Positions 17,007-24,996 of a stretch of DNA of 64,000 bases are shown here, piece by piece; positions within the stretch are counted from its first letter, which is position 1, and every line of letters begins with the position of its first letter. Made by a program: the position numbers and the translations under genes. The notes under the pieces are model-generated. The model searched no databases and had not been told where the DNA came from. It was given only the letters and a program-made list of their open reading frames with translations. This DNA is from Anaerolineales bacterium UBA2395. GTDB taxonomy: Bacteria; Chloroflexota; Anaerolineae; Anaerolineales; Villigracilaceae. The DNA is taken from positions 153,603 to 217,602 of the forward strand of contig DDSH01000007.1 of assembly GCA_002343775.1 (NCBI GenBank). Reading direction: 5' to 3'.

Positions 17007-17534
17007 TTACGTCACAACCCACGCCCACACCCCCCAAAAGGCGATCATCACCACGCCGATTCCCATCCGTGCAGCAACTGCCCACCCCCATCCGGTCATC
17101 CAGGCTTTGGTATTGGAAAACGCCGTCTGTTTGTCTTTCAGGCGGTTTAATTCCGCAAGATACAAGCCGACCGGCGAAGCAATCATACCAGCGATGGGCG
17201 TGAAGAATAGACTGACGATGATGCCCACTACGAACGCCCAGATGATCGAACTCCACGGCACATTCTTATCGCGGACATGTTTGGCAATGATGATATTGTC
17301 CGCCACATTACCACCGATCATCAACAAGGTGATGAGCACGAACAACAACCAGCCGCCCCAGTTCATATTTCCGGCGGCGGTTTGGAAAATGGCATAGACC
17401 AGGGTGGCGATCCACATCACGGTCAAACCGGGGAAGACAGGGATCAAGAGCCCCAACAAGCCAAAGACCAGCACGGCAAAAGTGGCAACTTCCAAAAACA
17501 CTTGCACGAACGTTTCCCAAAAGACTGGGTCCAT
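17007..17534 (-). CDS. DUF456-like membrane protein
   Basis: Membrane protein of 175 residues with about five hydrophobic segments, glycine-rich turns (FGLLGLLIPVFPG) and a loop with GGNVADNIIIAKHV. This pattern, in particular G(L/I)xxPxxPG near the start followed by a motif with NxxD, is that of the DUF456 family, whose function is unknown. The ATG at 17534 (MDPVFW) is preferred over an upstream in-frame codon because GAGGAG precedes it. It lies between serS and a small membrane protein. Confidence 0.75.
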   Translation of the reverse strand: MDPVFWETFVQVFLEVATFAVLVFGLLGLLIPVFPGLTVMWIATLVYAIFQTAAGNMNWGGWLLFVLITLLMIGGNVADNIIIAKHVRDKNVPWSSIIWAFVVGIIVSLFFTPIAGMIASPVGLYLAELNRLKDKQTAFSNTKAWMTGWGWAVAARMGIGVVMIAFWGVWAWVVT

Positions 17535-17628
17535 GGTATCCGATTCTCCTCGATAAAGCATGACATCGGAAGCAGGTTAACTCCCGATGTCCATATGTAC
17601 GGATGAAAACCCGAAAAGTTCTGACTGG

Positions 17629-18900
17629 TTATGGCTTGATGACGTCGATGCCGCCCATCCAGGGGCGCAACACTTCCGGGACGACGATGGAGCCGTCGGC
17701 TTGCTGGTAATTTTCCATCACGGCGATCAAAGTCCGCGGCAGACCCAAGCCGGAACCGTTCAATGTATGCGGAAATTTAACCTTGCCACCATCGGCAGGA
17801 CGATATTTGATGTTCGCGCGGCGCGATTGAAAATCGGTATCATTCGAGACAGATGACACTTCCAACCACTCATCACAGCCGGGAGCCCACAGCTCGAGGT
17901 CGTAGGTCATCGTCGCACCAAAGCCAATATCGCCGGTGCAAAGTTGCTTAACGCGGTATGGAATTCCCAACTGTGCACAGGTCTCTTCAGCATCTTTCAG
18001 CATCTTCTGGTGCATCGCCTCGGAGTCTTCCGGCTTGCAGTAGATGTACATTTCGACCTTGTCGAATTGATGTCCGCGTTTGATGCCGCGCACATCGCGA
18101 CCGGCGCTCATCTTTTCACGACGGAAGCAGGGTGTGTACGCCGTATACATCTTCGGGAATACCGCTTCATCGAGGATCTCGTCCATGTGCAAACCAGTCA
18201 GCGGAATCTCGGCGGTGGGCACAAAGTAATAATCTTCCTCATGGTCCTTGTAAAGATTATCCGCGAACTTGGGCAGTTGACCCGCCCCATATACCGTGGC
18301 GGTCTTGACCATGAACGGCAGGTATTCTTCCTGATAACCCTGGCGGATGTGCAGGTCAAGCATCCATGCGATCAGCGCTCGCTGCAAACGCGCACCTGCC
18401 TTTTGCAGCACATAGAAACGCGAACCGGTCAGCTTCGTGCCGCGTTCAAAATCGATGATCCCAAGTGCAGCGCCAAGGTCCCAGTGGGGAAGCGGCGTGA
18501 AATCAAACTGACGCGGCTCACCCACAGTCTTGATGACAACGTTCTCACTATCATCTTTTCCATACGGTGTGCGCGCATCGGGAATGTTCGGCAGTGTGGA
18601 CATCAAATAGTTCAATTCAGATTCGACGTCCGCGACCTGCTTGTCCAACTCCGCGATCTGATCGCCAACCACGCGCATCGCTTCGATCTTGGACTGTCTC
18701 TCTGTGGCGTCTTTCATTTTGCCGATCTCCTTCGAGACGGCGTTCCGCTCCGCTTTCAACTGCTCTACTTGCGAAAGCAGGCTGCGACGCTTTTCATCCA
18801 ACCCCAAAATGGAATCGACGGGCGCAGGGTCGTCCTGCCGGTCTCGCAAGGCTTTGCGAACGATCTCAGGGTTCTCACGGATCAAGTTCATATCGAGCAT
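17629..18900 (-). CDS. serS: Seryl-tRNA synthetase
   Basis: Class II aminoacyl-tRNA synthetase of 423 residues that charges tRNA-Ser. The N-terminal antiparallel coiled coil that grips the long variable arm spans about residues 30-100. The class II core follows, with motif 2 (TPCFRREKMSAGRDVRGIKRGHQF) and motif 3 (NGSGLGLPRTLIAVMENYQ), both highly conserved in SerRS. Start 18900 (MLDMNLIRENP) is preferred to an upstream in-frame codon because it begins the conserved N-terminus. It is preceded by a T-box leader with a serine specifier, so expression should rise when tRNA-Ser is uncharged. Confidence 0.97.
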   Translation of the reverse strand: MLDMNLIRENPEIVRKALRDRQDDPAPVDSILGLDEKRRSLLSQVEQLKAERNAVSKEIGKMKDATERQSKIEAMRVVGDQIAELDKQVADVESELNYLMSTLPNIPDARTPYGKDDSENVVIKTVGEPRQFDFTPLPHWDLGAALGIIDFERGTKLTGSRFYVLQKAGARLQRALIAWMLDLHIRQGYQEEYLPFMVKTATVYGAGQLPKFADNLYKDHEEDYYFVPTAEIPLTGLHMDEILDEAVFPKMYTAYTPCFRREKMSAGRDVRGIKRGHQFDKVEMYIYCKPEDSEAMHQKMLKDAEETCAQLGIPYRVKQLCTGDIGFGATMTYDLELWAPGCDEWLEVSSVSNDTDFQSRRANIKYRPADGGKVKFPHTLNGSGLGLPRTLIAVMENYQQADGSIVVPEVLRPWMGGIDVIKP

Positions 18901-18937
18901 ATTGCACCTCCACGTGCATGACACCATTCAAGGTGTT

Positions 18938-19190
18938 AAATAAAATACGCCCCGTTCCATTTGCAGGACGAGGGGCGTCTCGTGGTGCCACCTGCTTTCG
19001 TCATTCACGATCGAATGACCTTGGGGTGTACTGTAACGGGTACTGCCCGGTCCCTTTATGACGGATGCCTCTCCAGGAACGACTGGGCAAAGTGGATTTC
19101 ATTCGTTGGCGGGTCGCCTCGCACTGACCGGCGACTCTCTGAACCGTTGCCGAATTACTCGTCTTTGCGCGTGTCTTTGGTTATCGAACT
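18938..19190 (-). ncRNA. T-box riboswitch (serine) controlling serS
   Basis: On minus, CAAAG ACG AGTA ATTCG (19167 down to 19151) pairs with CGAAT GAAA TCC A CTTTG (19105 to 19088). This forms a specifier loop with the AGTA E-loop motif and a UCC serine codon at 19094-19096. Above it are AGAGAG and a TCGCC/GGCGA stem with a GGTCAGTGCGA loop (distal stem I). The T-box core GCAGGTGGCACCACG (18981-18995) offers UGGC, complementary to the GCCA end of tRNA-Ser. A competing terminator follows: ACGCCCC pairs with GGGGCGT and then ATTTTATTT (18938-18980). Confidence 0.93.
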
Positions 19191-19196
19191 ATTGTG

Positions 19197-19225
19197 ATTA
19201 TACCAAAAACAAACTGATTGTTAAA
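19197..19225 (-). promoter_or_regulatory. Promoter of the serS T-box leader
   Basis: A perfect TATAAT -10 box (complement of 19197-19202) stands 17 bases from a weak -35 (TTTAAC, complement of 19220-19225). Transcription would start just before stem I. Confidence 0.65.
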
Positions 19226-19233
19226 CAAAAAAA

Positions 19234-19334
19234 CCTCGATGGTATGAAAGGGGTATATAAATACAGAGACCGCCTTCTCAGGCGGTCGTTGCTACAGAGT
19301 GCTCCCACAAGGGTTCCAACCTCGGTATCAGCCT
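19234..19334 (-). repeat. Decayed duplicate of the tRNA-Glu 3' half and terminator
   Basis: This stretch closely repeats 19341-19440, six bases away. It holds the terminator hairpin (19268-19287) and a mutated copy of the tRNA-Glu 3' half. In the fragment the T-arm has lost pairing (GGGTTCCAACCTC against GGGATTCGAACCCC), so it cannot be a working tRNA. Confidence 0.85.
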
Positions 19335-19373
19335 CGCGTACCTCGATGGTATGAAAGGGGTGTATAAAACAGA

Positions 19374-19393
19374 GACCGCCTTCTCAGGCGGTC
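19374..19393 (-). terminator. Terminator after tRNA-Glu
   Basis: GACCGCC pairs with GGCGGTC around a six-base loop (TGAGAA on minus), followed on minus by TCTGTTTTATA. An identical hairpin is in the duplicate at 19268-19287. Confidence 0.8.
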
Positions 19394-19406
19394 GTTGCTA
19401 TAGAGT

Positions 19407-19478
19407 GCCCCCACGGGGATTCGAACCCCGGTCGTAGCCTTGAAAGGGCTGCGTCCTAGTCCACTAGACGATGGGGGC
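19407..19478 (-). tRNA. tRNA-Glu (TTC anticodon)
   Basis: A 72-base cloverleaf: acceptor GCCCCCA paired with TGGGGGC, D-loop with TAGTGGAC, anticodon loop CTTTCAA with TTC at 19442-19444, and T-arm CGGGGTTCGAATCCCCG. CCA is not encoded. Confidence 0.97.
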
Positions 19479-19537
19479 ATTTCTTGAGCGGGCGAATTCT
19501 ATCACCCACTCTCATGGCAGTCAAGAAGATTTTGGGA

Positions 19538-20086
19538 TTAATTTTGGGGCTTCGCGCGCTGATTGACCAGCGCCATAATATCCACCAGCCTGCGATTCAC
19601 AAGCATCCCGGCGCTTTCAACCTTAAAATTCGGGATGAGAATGGCAGTCAGTGTGGCATTGAAGACCGGTAGAAACTCTCGCGAGCCTTCCGAGATCAAT
19701 GCCGTAAAATCGAAACGACCCGGCAGTTCCATCGTCCCCTCGATCTCGAACATCGGCGTAGCCAGCCGCACGGTATATTCCGTCACACTGGTAAAACCAC
19801 CGCGCACGATCGCGTGTGGACCCAAGTCCTCGCGCCGCGCCATGCAAACCGCGTGCAGCTGACGCTTCATCATGCGCACCAATTCAAAGTGATCCACCAA
19901 TTTGGTCGGCATATGCAGGCGCGCCATTCGCGCATCATGGAGTTCCAACGAAGAGTGTGTGGGGTCGTTCATGATCCCCATCGTCCCGTGGGTGGTCACT
20001 GCCATCTTCCCCACCACGCGATACCCGGAGGTGAGAATATCTACCTGGACGAAGCGATACGTGCGCGGGGAGGTATCGAGGGACAT
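19538..20086 (-). CDS. Conserved hypothetical protein
   Basis: Soluble protein of 182 residues, not recognised. It begins MSLDTSPRTYRFVQVDI and alternates short strands with a helical part (about 50-80) rich in His, Met and Arg. A strand-rich region follows (VTEYTVRLATPMFEIEGTMELPGRFDF), and the protein ends VDIMALVNQRA. No signal peptide or membrane segment is present. It lies 14 bases downstream of the YgiT-type zinc finger gene and probably shares the transcript that starts before lepB. Confidence 0.6.
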   Translation of the reverse strand: MSLDTSPRTYRFVQVDILTSGYRVVGKMAVTTHGTMGIMNDPTHSSLELHDARMARLHMPTKLVDHFELVRMMKRQLHAVCMARREDLGPHAIVRGGFTSVTEYTVRLATPMFEIEGTMELPGRFDFTALISEGSREFLPVFNATLTAILIPNFKVESAGMLVNRRLVDIMALVNQRAKPQN

Positions 20087-20100
20087 GGAAAATCCTCAGG

Positions 20101-20400
20101 TTATGAGTCGGATACGGGGTGGTGGGTTCCCGGTCGAGGACGAGGCAAAGGCGGAGTCCGACGCGGCTTTGTGCTTGGCTTGCCTGCGTTCGGGTCTAGG
20201 ATCATGTTCAGCCATTGGATGGCTTTTTCATCGTACACCCTTCGCCCACAAACATCGCAAACCCAGGCGGGGAAATTCGGAACGGTAATCAACTCGCCGC
20301 CCAGCCAGGTGAAATAGGTAATATGGCGCAGCACAAGCAAACCGGCATGGCATTCAATACAAGGGGTGGAGGAGGAGGGCATGTGTTCGTGTTCGTTCAT
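20101..20400 (-). CDS. YgiT/MqsA-type zinc finger protein
   Basis: A 99-residue protein with two CxxC pairs: CIEC (about 14-17) and CDVC (about 48-51), the second followed by GRRVYD. This is the YgiT-type zinc finger, the N-terminal part of MqsA antitoxins, but the usual C-terminal DNA-binding helix-turn-helix is missing. In its place is a Pro/Arg-rich tail. No MqsR-like toxin is adjacent, so a toxin-antitoxin role is not supported. It starts eight bases after the lepB stop. Confidence 0.75.
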   Translation of the reverse strand: MNEHEHMPSSSTPCIECHAGLLVLRHITYFTWLGGELITVPNFPAWVCDVCGRRVYDEKAIQWLNMILDPNAGKPSTKPRRTPPLPRPRPGTHHPVSDS

Positions 20401-20408
20401 GGATAAAC

Positions 20409-21005
20409 CTACTGCGAGGCAATAACTTCAGGGTGTTCCAGCACATCCCACATGGGCGGGGGCCAGTAGATCAGGACAGCCTTGCCAACAACGTTTTCGG
20501 CGGGCAGCATGCCCCAATCTTTCGAGTCGTTCGAGTTGTTACGGTTATCTCCCAGTACAAAGAGATGACCATCTGCAACCATCCAATCGCCGTTGTATAA
20601 AGGCGGCTGGGCAATGTATGGCTCATTGAGCATTTGTCCGTTCACAAAAACCTGGCTATCCTGCACGACAATTTGGTCGCCGGGCAAGCCGATCACCCGT
20701 TTGATCAATTCTTCATCCGGGTTGAGGGGAAAATGAAAAACAATAATATCACCGCGTTTGACCTCACCCAGGAAATAACTGACCTTATCCACGAGCAAAA
20801 ATTCGCCGTCTTCCAAGGTGGGGCGCATGCTGAATCCATCCACGCGCACACGCGCCGAAACCGCATTGATGCCGACAAAAAGCACAACCGCCAAAACCAC
20901 CGTTTCAACGACATCCAATAAAAAACGCCCCCAATTCATTTTTTCTTCAACAGGCGCAACTTCCGCCTGAGTTTCCTGATTCAACGTTTCCAAACAAGCC
21001 TCCAC
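20409..21005 (-). CDS. lepB: Signal peptidase I
   Basis: Membrane-bound protease that removes signal peptides after export. A GTG start at 21005 gives 198 residues: a 23-residue cytoplasmic lead, one membrane helix (about 29-48), then the catalytic domain. The nucleophile is Ser59 in GFSMRPTL and the general base is Lys102 in IKRVIGLPGD; the conserved box GDNRNNSNDSKDWG is also present. The GTG lies seven bases downstream of a perfect TATAAT, implying a leaderless mRNA; upstream TTG and CTG codons in frame are less likely. Two small genes follow on the same strand. Confidence 0.95.
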   Translation of the reverse strand: MEACLETLNQETQAEVAPVEEKMNWGRFLLDVVETVVLAVVLFVGINAVSARVRVDGFSMRPTLEDGEFLLVDKVSYFLGEVKRGDIIVFHFPLNPDEELIKRVIGLPGDQIVVQDSQVFVNGQMLNEPYIAQPPLYNGDWMVADGHLFVLGDNRNNSNDSKDWGMLPAENVVGKAVLIYWPPPMWDVLEHPEVIASQ

Positions 21006-21012
21006 CAGCAAA

Positions 21013-21018
21013 ATTATA
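21013..21018 (-). promoter_or_regulatory. -10 box of lepB
   Basis: TATAAT on minus, seven bases before the GTG at 21005, which suggests leaderless translation. Confidence 0.55.
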
Positions 21019-21046
21019 CTTCCATTTCTCGATGAACCACCCGCCC

Positions 21047-21766
21047 TCAGGTCTTACCCCATGCAAAATAAGTGGGCACATGCAAAATACGTTCCCCGCG
21101 CCCACGCGCCTCCTCGTCCAGGCTTTTCATTCGTTGGATGTCCACACTGGGAACGAATCCTGCCAGATCTGTCTCGATCACGTCCCATTCATTTTTCCAT
21201 TCCTCCAACGAACGCTTCATGCCTGACTGTTGAAGGGTGCCTGTTTCCTGAATGCGGATGCCCGCCTGATGGAACGTTTCGGCAAGCTCACACCCAAAAA
21301 ATGGGTCTGCTCCCTGCCGCAACAGAGCCTGGGTTTGCCACTCGCCCAGCGGCTTGAGGGTATCGGGTTCATCCACACGCTGGTTGTAATCTGGTTCTGC
21401 CAATGCTATCACAGTCCGCGCAACACGCGCCATCTCGCGCAACACCTGCAACGGATTCTCAACCCACAACAATAGAAAATGGCAAAAAGCGATATCAAAC
21501 GAACGGTCGGAATATGGGAGGGAGTGTGCGTCAGCCCGCGTCAGCGAGGCACTGCCAGCGTGGATTCGGCATTGGACAAGCGACTCAGGCTCAAGGTCCA
21601 CGCCGTGAAGCGCGGCGGGAATGTGAATCTCGCCCAGCACAGCGCCTGTGCCGCATCCCACTTCAAGCACCCGGCTTGCAGCGGTTAATCCCGCCTTTTC
21701 AAAGAGATAGGTGCGCAGGTCGCGGGTCCAAACGGCTTGCTGGAGGTAGCGCGCGTGCCAGTTCAT
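21047..21766 (-). CDS. Class I SAM-dependent methyltransferase
   Basis: A 239-residue methyltransferase. Motif I reads VLEVGCGTGAVLGEI, followed by GVDLEPESL at the end of strand 2, then the DAHSLPYSDRSFDIAFCHFLLLWV segment typical of the methyltransf_11 group. The acceptor is unknown. Its start overlaps the end of the upstream phosphatase gene by four bases (ATGA), so the two are translationally coupled and may act in one process. A Trp-rich start and an acidic C-terminal helix give no further clue. Confidence 0.85.
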   Translation of the reverse strand: MNWHARYLQQAVWTRDLRTYLFEKAGLTAASRVLEVGCGTGAVLGEIHIPAALHGVDLEPESLVQCRIHAGSASLTRADAHSLPYSDRSFDIAFCHFLLLWVENPLQVLREMARVARTVIALAEPDYNQRVDEPDTLKPLGEWQTQALLRQGADPFFGCELAETFHQAGIRIQETGTLQQSGMKRSLEEWKNEWDVIETDLAGFVPSVDIQRMKSLDEEARGRGERILHVPTYFAWGKT

Positions 21767-22326
21767 CCTTCACAATAACGCGGGCGGCGGTTGGAGGACG
21801 GCTCTTCCCACCAGTTGCGGACAAATTCAAACTGTTCGGGAGTTTCAGGCGAGGTGGGCAGGAAGTAGGCTTGGGTTTTGACGCGGGTTTGATACAAACT
21901 GGCTACGCGCAGCAAAGCATCTTCGGGCTGCATCCCCTTACGGATGAGGTGACACCCGACCACTGTGCCGGTGCGCCCCACCCCGCCCCAACAATGAACA
22001 TATACCGGGTCACCATTTTGGATGGAGTCATCGATAGCGTCGAGAATCTCGGTCATGGTTTGTGAGGAGGGAATGCCGTGGTCACGGATGGCAAAGCGCT
22101 GATAGGATAATTTGTAATCGTATATGTGGGACAGGTCTTTCAAGACTGCTTCGTAGGATGGGAGTTCGTGCGGTTGGGTCAGGTCTATGAACGAGCGAAT
22201 GCCCGCTTCGATGAATGCTTCGAGCCGGCGTCGCGTGGTCTCAGCGTCATAACTGGCAGGGTACTCTCCCGCCAGAAATACATTTTCTTTGACCCAATAG
22301 GATTCGGAGATGGGAAGGCTTTTCAT
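21763..22326 (-). CDS. Dual-specificity/tyrosine phosphatase-like protein
   Basis: A 187-residue cysteine phosphatase. The signature HCWGGVGRTGT holds the nucleophile Cys112 and the phosphate-binding Arg118 (CX5R), and Asp82 in RDHGIP is placed as the general acid. It lacks a signal peptide, so it acts in the cytoplasm. The short N-terminal region and HCxxGxGRTG resemble the compact bacterial dual-specificity and phosphoinositide-type phosphatases. Co-translation with a methyltransferase suggests joint regulation, but the target is unknown. Confidence 0.88.
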   Translation of the reverse strand: MKSLPISESYWVKENVFLAGEYPASYDAETTRRRLEAFIEAGIRSFIDLTQPHELPSYEAVLKDLSHIYDYKLSYQRFAIRDHGIPSSQTMTEILDAIDDSIQNGDPVYVHCWGGVGRTGTVVGCHLIRKGMQPEDALLRVASLYQTRVKTQAYFLPTSPETPEQFEFVRNWWEEPSSNRRPRYCEG

Positions 22327-22338
22327 AGCGCGCTCTTT

Positions 22339-23373
22339 TTATTGGAGACTCACACACACGTTTTTAAGAATCTCTGTACGCAATTCGACAAGTTCGGGAT
22401 ACTGATAGAAGAATAGGATTTTCTGGTCTGCGATGGTATTGCCTTCGGGCTCTGGGCTGAGGACAAAGAAGGTCCAGGATTCGGCGATGTCTTCTTCGGG
22501 GTTGGTGGCGGCGTAATCGGTGACAAATTGGTCGGCATATTTTGCATAGAAGGCATCCAGCGCCTCGTAGTAGGCGTCGTCATCCTCTTCCAGGTTGACC
22601 TGATTCCATTCTTCGGAAATATCGAGCCAGAATTCGTTGTAAAAGTCGTCGATGTACGAGTCGGCTTCGGCGCAACCTTCGCCCGGGAAGTAGTTCGGGC
22701 AGGCGGAGGCTTCTTGAAAATAGATGTCTTCATCTTCTGGGTTGTTGAAAATTGCAAGGCTCGGGGGCACTTGGTCGGGTCCGAGGGTGAGCAAATGCCC
22801 ATATTCGTGGATCAGGGTGAAGGTGAGGTTGTAGGGATCGGAGATATCGGCAATGTCCACTTGCAGAGACCAGGTGGAGGGATCACTCTGGGTTTGGGCA
22901 ACTGCGGCGAGGACGTTATCCGCGCCGTCGGTAAATATGGAATATTCGGCGATCATGCTGCGGTGTTGGGCGGGGATCAGGCTGGAGAATTGATCCCAAA
23001 TTTCACGATGAGCGGATTCATCCATCTGCTCATCTTCCAGATCAGCAGAGACATCTTCGTAGTAAGGGTCGAAGAGTTCATCTCCATTCACGCTGTACGT
23101 GACAAGATAGATTTCGCCGTCCATTTCCTCGGTTTCGCTTTCACCGGGGGTCAGGGCGGCTTCCAGAATCGCATCTGTCACCACCGGGCAGGTCAGGGAT
23201 TGGGGCGAGCCGGGGTCATTCTCCTGAGGCGGCGCTTCTTCGGTCAGGATCTCCGTTTCTTCATCGGAATAATACGTTTCATCATAATATGGATCTTCTC
23301 CCATAAGGGTGGCGCAAGCCAAGGAGGAGAAAAGAAGAGCGATCATGGAAAGGAATATTCTTGTACGCGGCAT
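22339..23373 (-). CDS. Secreted zinc metalloprotease-like lipoprotein, paralog 1
   Basis: A 344-residue lipoprotein: signal peptide ending in SSLAC, then an acidic Tyr/Asp/Glu-rich linker and a protease-like domain. HEYGHLLTL supplies an HExxH zinc site, and about 100 residues later a conserved EDIAESWTFFVL supplies a likely third ligand or support glutamate. Start 23373 is chosen because it begins the signal peptide; a longer ORF extends upstream. It is paralogous to the next gene over most of its length. No named peptidase family could be assigned with certainty. Confidence 0.7.
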   Translation of the reverse strand: MPRTRIFLSMIALLFSSLACATLMGEDPYYDETYYSDEETEILTEEAPPQENDPGSPQSLTCPVVTDAILEAALTPGESETEEMDGEIYLVTYSVNGDELFDPYYEDVSADLEDEQMDESAHREIWDQFSSLIPAQHRSMIAEYSIFTDGADNVLAAVAQTQSDPSTWSLQVDIADISDPYNLTFTLIHEYGHLLTLGPDQVPPSLAIFNNPEDEDIYFQEASACPNYFPGEGCAEADSYIDDFYNEFWLDISEEWNQVNLEEDDDAYYEALDAFYAKYADQFVTDYAATNPEEDIAESWTFFVLSPEPEGNTIADQKILFFYQYPELVELRTEILKNVCVSLQ

Positions 23374-23451
23374 GACGAATCCTTGTTTTTTCACAAGGAT
23401 ACCATAGCGACCTTTCATCAAGAACCGCATTCTCGGATCTTTTTATGCCTG

Positions 23452-24438
23452 CTATTCCAAGGAACAGGCGTTTTGCAAAATCCGTTCCCGCAAGGCGATC
23501 AGCTCGGGATATTCGTAAAAGAAGGCGATCTTTTGTTCCTTGATGGACATCCCTGTGGGTTTGGGACCAAAGACGAAATAGGTGAATGACTCGGCAATAT
23601 CCTCGGCGGGATGCGTGGTGGCGTAATCGTCTACGAATTGATCTTGATGGGTTTTATAAAAGGAATACAACGCTTCGTAATAGACATCGAGATCTTCTGA
23701 AGTATAAGCAAGCGCATCGATCCGCGCCCATTCATCTGCAATGTCGAGCCAGAAGCGTTGATAAAAGGCATGGATGTATGAATCCGAATAGCTGCACCCA
23801 TTTCCGGCAAAGTAGGTGGAACAGGCGGCGGCTTTTTCCTTTTGCAAGTCCTGGTTGAAGGGATCGTTGACAAGGTCCGCATCCGGCTCGACCTGCGAGG
23901 CGTTCAATGTGAGCAGGTGGGCATATTCATGCACGACGGTGAAGAGCAGCGCGTCGCGGTCTTCGAGGTCGGCGATGTCCATTTCCAGGATCCAGAGCGA
24001 CGGGTCTTCTTTGACCTGATCCACTGCGGCGAGGGTGTTGGAGTAGCCATCGGTGAAGACGTTATACCGCGTGACCATTTGACGGTCTTCGGGTGAGATC
24101 AAATCGGTGAATACCTCCCAGCCCGCGTTCTGGAGCGAAGCGTCTTTTTGTTCATCCAACAAGTGATCTGGAATGGATTCGTAGACCGGGTCTTCGATCT
24201 GCTCGCCATCTACGGAATAATAGGCAAGGTAATGAAGGTCGGGATCTTCCGCAACGATCTCAGACGGAGCATAGACATCGCCTTGCGCACTGGCGATCAC
24301 CGCTGTCGTCGAAATGGAGCAGACGGCATTGGTCACATCTATGGCTTGCGTCGGGGTGTTCCTACCCAGATATACTCCCACAAGAATGAATGAACCAACA
24401 GCCAGCAGCACAAGCAGAAAGAGAATGTTCTTTTTCAT
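23452..24438 (-). CDS. Membrane-anchored zinc metalloprotease-like protein, paralog 2
   Basis: A 328-residue protein with one N-terminal membrane segment (about 5-23) and an outer domain that parallels paralog 1. It has the same order of blocks: YYSVDGEQIEDPVYE, SLQNAGWEVFTDLI, HEYAHLLTLNASQ, AACSTYFAGNGCSYSDSYI and EDIAESFTYFVFG. HEYAH is the zinc-binding core. Start 24438 follows AGAGGTGAT. Unlike paralog 1 it lacks a clear lipobox, so the two copies may sit differently in the envelope. The two genes are 78 bases apart. Confidence 0.7.
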   Translation of the reverse strand: MKKNILFLLVLLAVGSFILVGVYLGRNTPTQAIDVTNAVCSISTTAVIASAQGDVYAPSEIVAEDPDLHYLAYYSVDGEQIEDPVYESIPDHLLDEQKDASLQNAGWEVFTDLISPEDRQMVTRYNVFTDGYSNTLAAVDQVKEDPSLWILEMDIADLEDRDALLFTVVHEYAHLLTLNASQVEPDADLVNDPFNQDLQKEKAAACSTYFAGNGCSYSDSYIHAFYQRFWLDIADEWARIDALAYTSEDLDVYYEALYSFYKTHQDQFVDDYATTHPAEDIAESFTYFVFGPKPTGMSIKEQKIAFFYEYPELIALRERILQNACSLE

Positions 24439-24567
24439 ATCACCTCTAATCGTCAGCGGATATTTTTTGGGCAATGCTCAACTTGCAAAATGACAATAAA
24501 CCTGTTTCACTCCATTGATTATCCCCATAATCAGGAATACGGCAAGGATACCGGAACTGCCGAAAAA

Positions 24568-24604
24568 TAAAAACCGCCAGCGGTTTATTTCGTCGCTGGC
24601 GGTT
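24568..24604 (-). terminator. Terminator of the rhodanese gene
   Basis: On minus, AACCGCCAGCG pairs with CCGCTGGCGGTT and is followed by a T-rich tail. Confidence 0.85.
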
Positions 24605-24615
24605 TGCAAGTCCGT

Positions 24616-24960
24616 CTATCCCTTTTGTACAGGCAGCTTGGCGCGCCGCCAGGCGAGCATACCGCCTTGAACGTTGAGTACGCTAAACCCTTCCTTGGCG
24701 AGCGTCTTCGCCGCGGAAATGCTGCGGCTGCCGCTGTCGCAAATGCAAACGATCTCGCGTCCCTTCGGCAATTCCTTCATACGGCGCGGAAGTTCGTTCA
24801 GCGGGATCAACTTCGCCCCGCCAACGTGCCCCGCACGGAATTCATCCGGCTGGCGCACATCCAATACCAAAGGATGTTTACCAAACTTCAATTTTTTACT
24901 CAGCTCTTCTGCGGTGATGTTTGGCACGGAAGGTCCAAACAGATTGGAAAGAAAACCCAT
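24616..24960 (-). CDS. Single-domain rhodanese sulfurtransferase
   Basis: A 114-residue rhodanese domain. Conserved marks are LDVRQPDEFRAGHVGGAKLIPL and the active loop CDSGSRS, whose first Cys carries the persulfide; a nearby Cys two residues earlier (CIC) is a common variant. The start 24960 follows GGAGG. It probably moves sulfane sulfur or detoxifies cyanide, but the partner is unknown. It precedes its own terminator and follows the SDR gene on the same strand. Confidence 0.88.
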   Translation of the reverse strand: MGFLSNLFGPSVPNITAEELSKKLKFGKHPLVLDVRQPDEFRAGHVGGAKLIPLNELPRRMKELPKGREIVCICDSGSRSISAAKTLAKEGFSVLNVQGGMLAWRRAKLPVQKG

Positions 24961-24996
24961 GTGATACTGCCCTCCAGACAATAACAGTTTGACTTG

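Noticed and set aside
20101..20400. Toxin-antitoxin system with the YgiT-type protein
   Set aside because: No MqsR/RelE-like toxin is adjacent, and the DNA-binding half of MqsA is absent.
22528..23589. Long open frame opposite the metalloprotease genes
   Set aside because: It spans two genuine genes and their gap on the opposite strand and has a biased composition typical of antisense frames.
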